Below, one piece after another: positions 31,101-33,229 of a DNA stretch of 33,229 nucleotides; positions within the stretch are counted from its first letter, which is position 1, and each line of letters begins with the position of its first letter. The notes beneath the pieces were generated by a model, which was given only the letters and a program-made list of their open reading frames with translations, had not been told where the DNA came from and did not search any database. The stretch is taken from NCBI GenBank assembly GCA_964578975.1, contig CAZOFA010000016.1, forward strand, positions 1 to 33,229, read 5' to 3'. The position numbers and the translations under genes were made by a program. Origin of the DNA: CAYRUP01 sp964578975 (GTDB taxonomy: Bacteria; Pseudomonadota; Gammaproteobacteria; DSM-16500).

Positions 31101-32587
31101 ATTTAGATTCGCTTGATACGAGTGAAGTAAAACAAGAAAAGCTTCCAATCGAAATGTTAGAACTGCTTAGAAATCAAGGGAAAATCGGTTATTTTGAGAG
31201 TCGTTTTGGTGCAAATCCAGAATATAATTCAGTGATGGAGCTTGCAAGAAATGGCAGTTGGTATAATTTGATAGGCGTGTTTAAGGAGGAGGAGATACAA
31301 CTTTTACTAAACGATACGAGTCGAACAGATGCATTAGTTCAATACGCGCAAAAAAAGAAAGAAGCGGTTCAGCAACAAATAGGGGACTATTTTAATAATT
31401 GCCTTGAAAATAAAGAAATTGGTAAAATTCAGGGTATTGATGAAATTAAAAAAGCAATCGCTGATCATGAATGGAATAAAATAATAAAGTTGTTAAAACA
31501 AAAGTGTACTCCTGCTCAACTGCGACAGCCCAAGATTCAAGAAATTCTAGACACTGCAAAAATCATGGCAACGAATAATTGGACTGCACTTCCGAAAAAA
31601 GCTCTCGAGCATCTCAAAGGCACAACGATTGCGGCTGATGCATTTTTAATAACAGTTGCTGAATCGAGTGAGCTGATTGCTTACCTTGAGAAGCAATCAG
31701 TGAAAAAAGAGCCTGTTCAAGTTTTAGCGATTGAAGCGATTGAGGCATCGAGAAAAGATAAACAACTCGGAAAAACACTTTGGGAAAGGGTGCTCCAACT
31801 TCTTCCAAGGAGTAATTACAAAGGTGATGTATTGCTATCTGCCTCACAAGCGGAAGATTGGGATAAGGTAAAGTCATTAATTTTTCCTGTCGATCCAAAC
31901 CCACCTATTTGTCGGTCAGAGGAAGATTTTAAATATTTATATAAAAATACAGCTTGTAATGAATTTGCATTTTTACCCATTACTTTTGCTGCCAGAGCAG
32001 GAAAATTGGATATTGTAAAACAGATGATTGAGCTTTGCCCATCTCTATTACGGATGCGGTATATTGACAGAGATCATCCTACTACAAGATATTTTACTGC
32101 ATTTGATGTGGCTCTACAGGCGGGTCATGATGGGATAGCTCAATATTTAGAAAATAAAGCTGTGGAAGCTTTAATTAATGAGATAAAAAATACAAATAAT
32201 AGAAATCCATTGGATACAGTAAAAGCCTTGTTAGCAATATATCCAAATATTGTGACAAAACAATTTTCTAATCAGGATATTAAGCTTACTACCCCATTAG
32301 AATTTGCTAGAAGTAAAAATCTAACAATATTTAAATGTTTAAGCGATCACCAAACTGATTTGACGAGAAGAGCAGCAGCACCTGATATGAAAAGTGACGA
32401 CGAAGATCTTGTCCGTAAAAAAGCAAGAAGGCCTTATCAATCAACTCTTGGGGCAGATGTGTCAGAGGAATCGAACATTTCAGCTTTAATCGCGAATAGC
32501 GCTGTGGCGACATCATCACACCCACCGTCGAAGCAACCACAGTCAGCAGCAGAGAGCAGTCTTTGTAAGGGATGTAATTTGATGTGA
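28103..32587 (+). CDS. Giant 1494-residue ankyrin-containing protein with C-terminal CaaX-like box (CNLM)
   Basis: I do not recognise the full-length family. The ATG follows AAAAAGGA. There is no signal peptide or membrane segment. The N-terminal third (about 30-330) is a distinct globular region with no motif I can name. The middle is helical with charged coiled-coil-like stretches. Divergent ankyrin repeats appear at about 965-1005 (DGKSVIHYAALAHRLDIIKLLNENNADLDS) and about 1285-1430 (LPITFAARAGKLDIVKQMIELCP; FTAFDVALQAGHDGIAQYL). The tail is a Ser/Pro/Gln-rich linker ending ESSLCKGCNLM, a CaaX-like box with X = Met, favoured by farnesyltransferase. It lies 57 bases after the vWA gene and is probably cotranscribed. 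A type IV-secreted effector role is inferred. Confidence 0.8.
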   Translation: MQTQHTHTQIIRSLEEQKQGLEHKNYLMETKPKEEKEFDWGIERPLAQQIIDSIVPHLFRSIPELIDEMVRLNKPYADGKIDIEINRHNNVKQKLFYGVKYDGADLDFLQQIRKEPYVWGAMLLCPQKDLMRGNPRGPIAYGTGVASDSETPGPILMYYQAKDFDEELFLGGFSSNVKNIPKGTDIRQWFQDGAPGVGRGPDEDKNKRKTTGKNSLRFLMASWGHLETNNGIVSFVFNDPDMPPLDANGLVIFDDEPYLRTEADKKIKYLTYTFVDHKGVVHAFDKQHVENEIKKHANTKEKHSLVVLADDLPHVYMALSKQKDEIVKQLKNENTEDKNEKMKSLNIVQVQDLISERTQARAESKLEQARSISTVLAQMSVVLEDGVDGNTTWDIAEKYFLGKDVERAKPRKTEEEMAANADKHQRFMASVYNTYARLKLENINNPEFLKDPVMFDYKLLEKVILQSIKVYKTASGKSKDNLMRVRFLLTRHAHTKIIRWSSKFNKAVLAPKHLDARGRRPDNKIDLSNVSHMAVTEGSAAKVQLGVTFIEILQQLNFKWVSKNLVENVFYPIFLQYNQTNWQTPFPTEAYRFVTTLFFIQSLLSDNLFDLNFYFMRKEPDGDDKLSSLRTLEGLQEVAKQILDVNHLRKAIRLNDFFSIISVLNYIHPEKLSKYSAIEAAKLTPWLNEILIKRCVATAQMIGKGENKENLTAEEFLAKFREAAQSEDFSSFFTMEGILTNISPQIFAQYKAPELAELKNGLQNKSSQILQQLQCKIAASQLFKVEIVGGSKPSVQDMLDDMQLNTLDDGIARQDLTLIKQTLNKISIESIYVELDPKDSSLIRNDRIDNIIKIALAQKAFDVLSFIERELGCFGQTRYSTTSLTTHIDNAAYIEMRNDPARSMEAASYKFAAQYAADMEDWDCVLEIAKHKKNSPYNAGLDYALVRAAQCSQWEVVKELISTYKVTNVDKKVDGKSVIHYAALAHRLDIIKLLNENNADLDSLDTSEVKQEKLPIEMLELLRNQGKIGYFESRFGANPEYNSVMELARNGSWYNLIGVFKEEEIQLLLNDTSRTDALVQYAQKKKEAVQQQIGDYFNNCLENKEIGKIQGIDEIKKAIADHEWNKIIKLLKQKCTPAQLRQPKIQEILDTAKIMATNNWTALPKKALEHLKGTTIAADAFLITVAESSELIAYLEKQSVKKEPVQVLAIEAIEASRKDKQLGKTLWERVLQLLPRSNYKGDVLLSASQAEDWDKVKSLIFPVDPNPPICRSEEDFKYLYKNTACNEFAFLPITFAARAGKLDIVKQMIELCPSLLRMRYIDRDHPTTRYFTAFDVALQAGHDGIAQYLENKAVEALINEIKNTNNRNPLDTVKALLAIYPNIVTKQFSNQDIKLTTPLEFARSKNLTIFKCLSDHQTDLTRRAAAPDMKSDDEDLVRKKARRPYQSTLGADVSEESNISALIANSAVATSSHPPSKQPQSAAESSLCKGCNLM

Positions 32588-32615
32588 TTTTTTAATTACT
32601 CACTTACCTTGATAC

Positions 32616-32647
32616 TTGTCATCCTGGCACTACGTTCAGGATGACAA
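32616..32647. repeat. Short palindrome, family C variant (TTGTCATCCTG/CAGGATGACAA)
   Basis: Perfect 11-base arms with a ten-base loop lie downstream of the giant gene and before the convergent 32672-33088 gene. It may serve as a terminator for both; a further half-copy (GCTCAGGATAAC) follows. Confidence 0.75.
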
Positions 32648-32671
32648 ATAAGAGCTCAGGATAACAAGCCC

Positions 32672-33088
32672 CTAAATTTTATAAAACAAAACCCAACAAA
32701 TCAGCAACGTAACAACAAGAAACGGTGAAATAGGAAGTGTACGTGTCTTAGAACTTTTTACTTCTTGGAAAAATTTATTTTCATAACAAGGAACCCGGCA
32801 ATTTTTTATATTATCCGGTCGAACTAAACAATTTGTATATTTGTAATCATGCCCATCTCGATGAACCGTCATATGGTTACATGAATTAATATCGCAAGTA
32901 TTGAGATAAATCGAAAAAGACCCCATTTGCGACCAATAAACTTTTTGTTTACTATCCCAGAAAAGATCATTTTGGTATTCTGTTTTTTCACACGTTTTCT
33001 GTGTTTTAGCCATGCTATGATTTGTGAATGTTAAACAAAATATACAGAGACAAAGCATGTAAAATAGTTGCAAATGATTTTTAACCAT
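32672..33088 (-). CDS. Small exported Cys-rich protein with C-terminal membrane helix
   Basis: No family is recognised. The 138-residue protein begins with a hydrophobic signal sequence (MVKNHLQLFYMLCLCIFCLTFTNHSMA). The middle holds six cysteines (TCEK, NTCDINSC, NCLV, NCRVPC) that could form three disulfides in the periplasm, and many aromatic residues. It closes with a membrane helix (PFLVVTLLICWVLFYKI). The likely topology is a small disulfide-stabilised domain exposed outside the inner membrane, anchored at the C-terminus. AT-rich and isolated; it may be part of the same accessory region as the CaaX-box genes. Confidence 0.65.
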   Translation of the reverse strand: MVKNHLQLFYMLCLCIFCLTFTNHSMAKTQKTCEKTEYQNDLFWDSKQKVYWSQMGSFSIYLNTCDINSCNHMTVHRDGHDYKYTNCLVRPDNIKNCRVPCYENKFFQEVKSSKTRTLPISPFLVVTLLICWVLFYKI

Positions 33089-33128
33089 ATTAAGTTCTCA
33101 AATAGCTATATTCAATAGAAATATAGTT

Positions 33129-33161
33129 GTCATTGCGAGGAGCGTAGCGACGAAGCAATCC
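33129..33161. repeat. Family B repeat, single copy (GTCATTGCGAGGAGCGTAGC)
   Basis: TGTCATTGCGAGGAGCGTAG followed by CGACGAAGCAATCC matches the ends of the repeat at 12121-12154, with a few extra bases. It lies upstream of the small exported protein. The final bases of the window (33162-33194) are long A and T runs, then unassigned sequence. Confidence 0.8.
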
Positions 33162-33229
33162 AAAAAAAAAAAATAAAATTATTTTTTTTTTTTGATTTTT
33201 TGGTAGGTGGCCGCCACGGAATAAACGGT

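Noticed and set aside
33162..33229. Terminal A and T runs considered as a replication or attachment feature
   Set aside because: Only homopolymers and unassigned sequence at the window edge; no repeat, att-like core or origin motif is visible.
1..33229. tRNA, rRNA, CRISPR arrays and intact insertion sequences
   Set aside because: No cloverleaf-like segment, rRNA stretch, regularly spaced direct repeats or transposase frame was found on either strand by reading.

Overview
The window looks like a chromosomal stretch of an AT-rich, Gram-negative gammaproteobacterium. The LPS-transport, Mla lipid-transport and BAM genes show a double membrane. Ankyrin-repeat proteins, a very large orphan protein and two C-terminal CaaX-like tails point to a host-associated lineage of the Legionellales/Coxiellaceae kind. 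That placement is inference from gene content; there is no rRNA here. I saw no rRNA, tRNA, CRISPR array or intact insertion sequence.

Layout. (1) 182-5259: an MFS exporter overlaps tldD; tldE (pmbA) follows after darP (yjgA) and a small secreted Ser/Thr/Lys/His-rich protein on the other strand. (2) 5329-5981: a hicAB toxin-antitoxin module with a recognisable promoter/operator, ending stop-to-stop against HPr. (3) 5978-8639, minus strand: kdsC-lptC-lptA-lptB-HPr, for Kdo synthesis and LPS transport. (4) 8782-12099, plus strand: a PspC-domain protein followed by mlaFEDCB, the retrograde phospholipid transporter. (5) 12230-14625, minus strand: an unknown helical protein and an ankyrin-repeat protein, probable accessory genes. 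(6) 14838-18797: a DegP/DegQ-type periplasmic protease, pgeF, rluD and, divergently, bamD. (7) 18923-23653: a LysE-type exporter, glutamine-dependent NAD synthetase and ygfZ on the minus strand, then pncA and kdsD on the plus strand. (8) 23686-26484: a copper oxidase fused to a CopB-like outer-membrane barrel, then a higBA-type locus whose toxin has shrunk to 20 codons. (9) 26696-32587: the most unusual part, two adjacent large genes (a von Willebrand A-domain protein and a 1494-residue ankyrin-containing protein) that end in near-identical tails, ESSxCKGC plus three residues, which read as eukaryotic CaaX prenylation boxes (CTVS and CNLM). (10) 32672-33088: a small exported Cys-rich protein.

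Much of the core content serves envelope biogenesis: Kdo (kdsD, kdsC), LPS export (lptCAB), outer-membrane lipid asymmetry (mla), outer-membrane protein assembly (bamD), periplasmic quality control (degP) and peptidoglycan editing (pgeF). pncA and nadE both serve NAD salvage.

The intergenic spaces carry several families of short palindromes whose edges read GTCAT...ATGAC. One arm has inserted in frame in the copper oxidase gene, and another copy supplies the last codons and stop of ygfZ and coincides with a 10-N assembly gap. No gene-free stretch exceeds 300 bases; the longest (14626-14837, 26485-26695) hold a putative promoter plus a small hairpin, and a degenerate repeat fragment plus a -10-like box.
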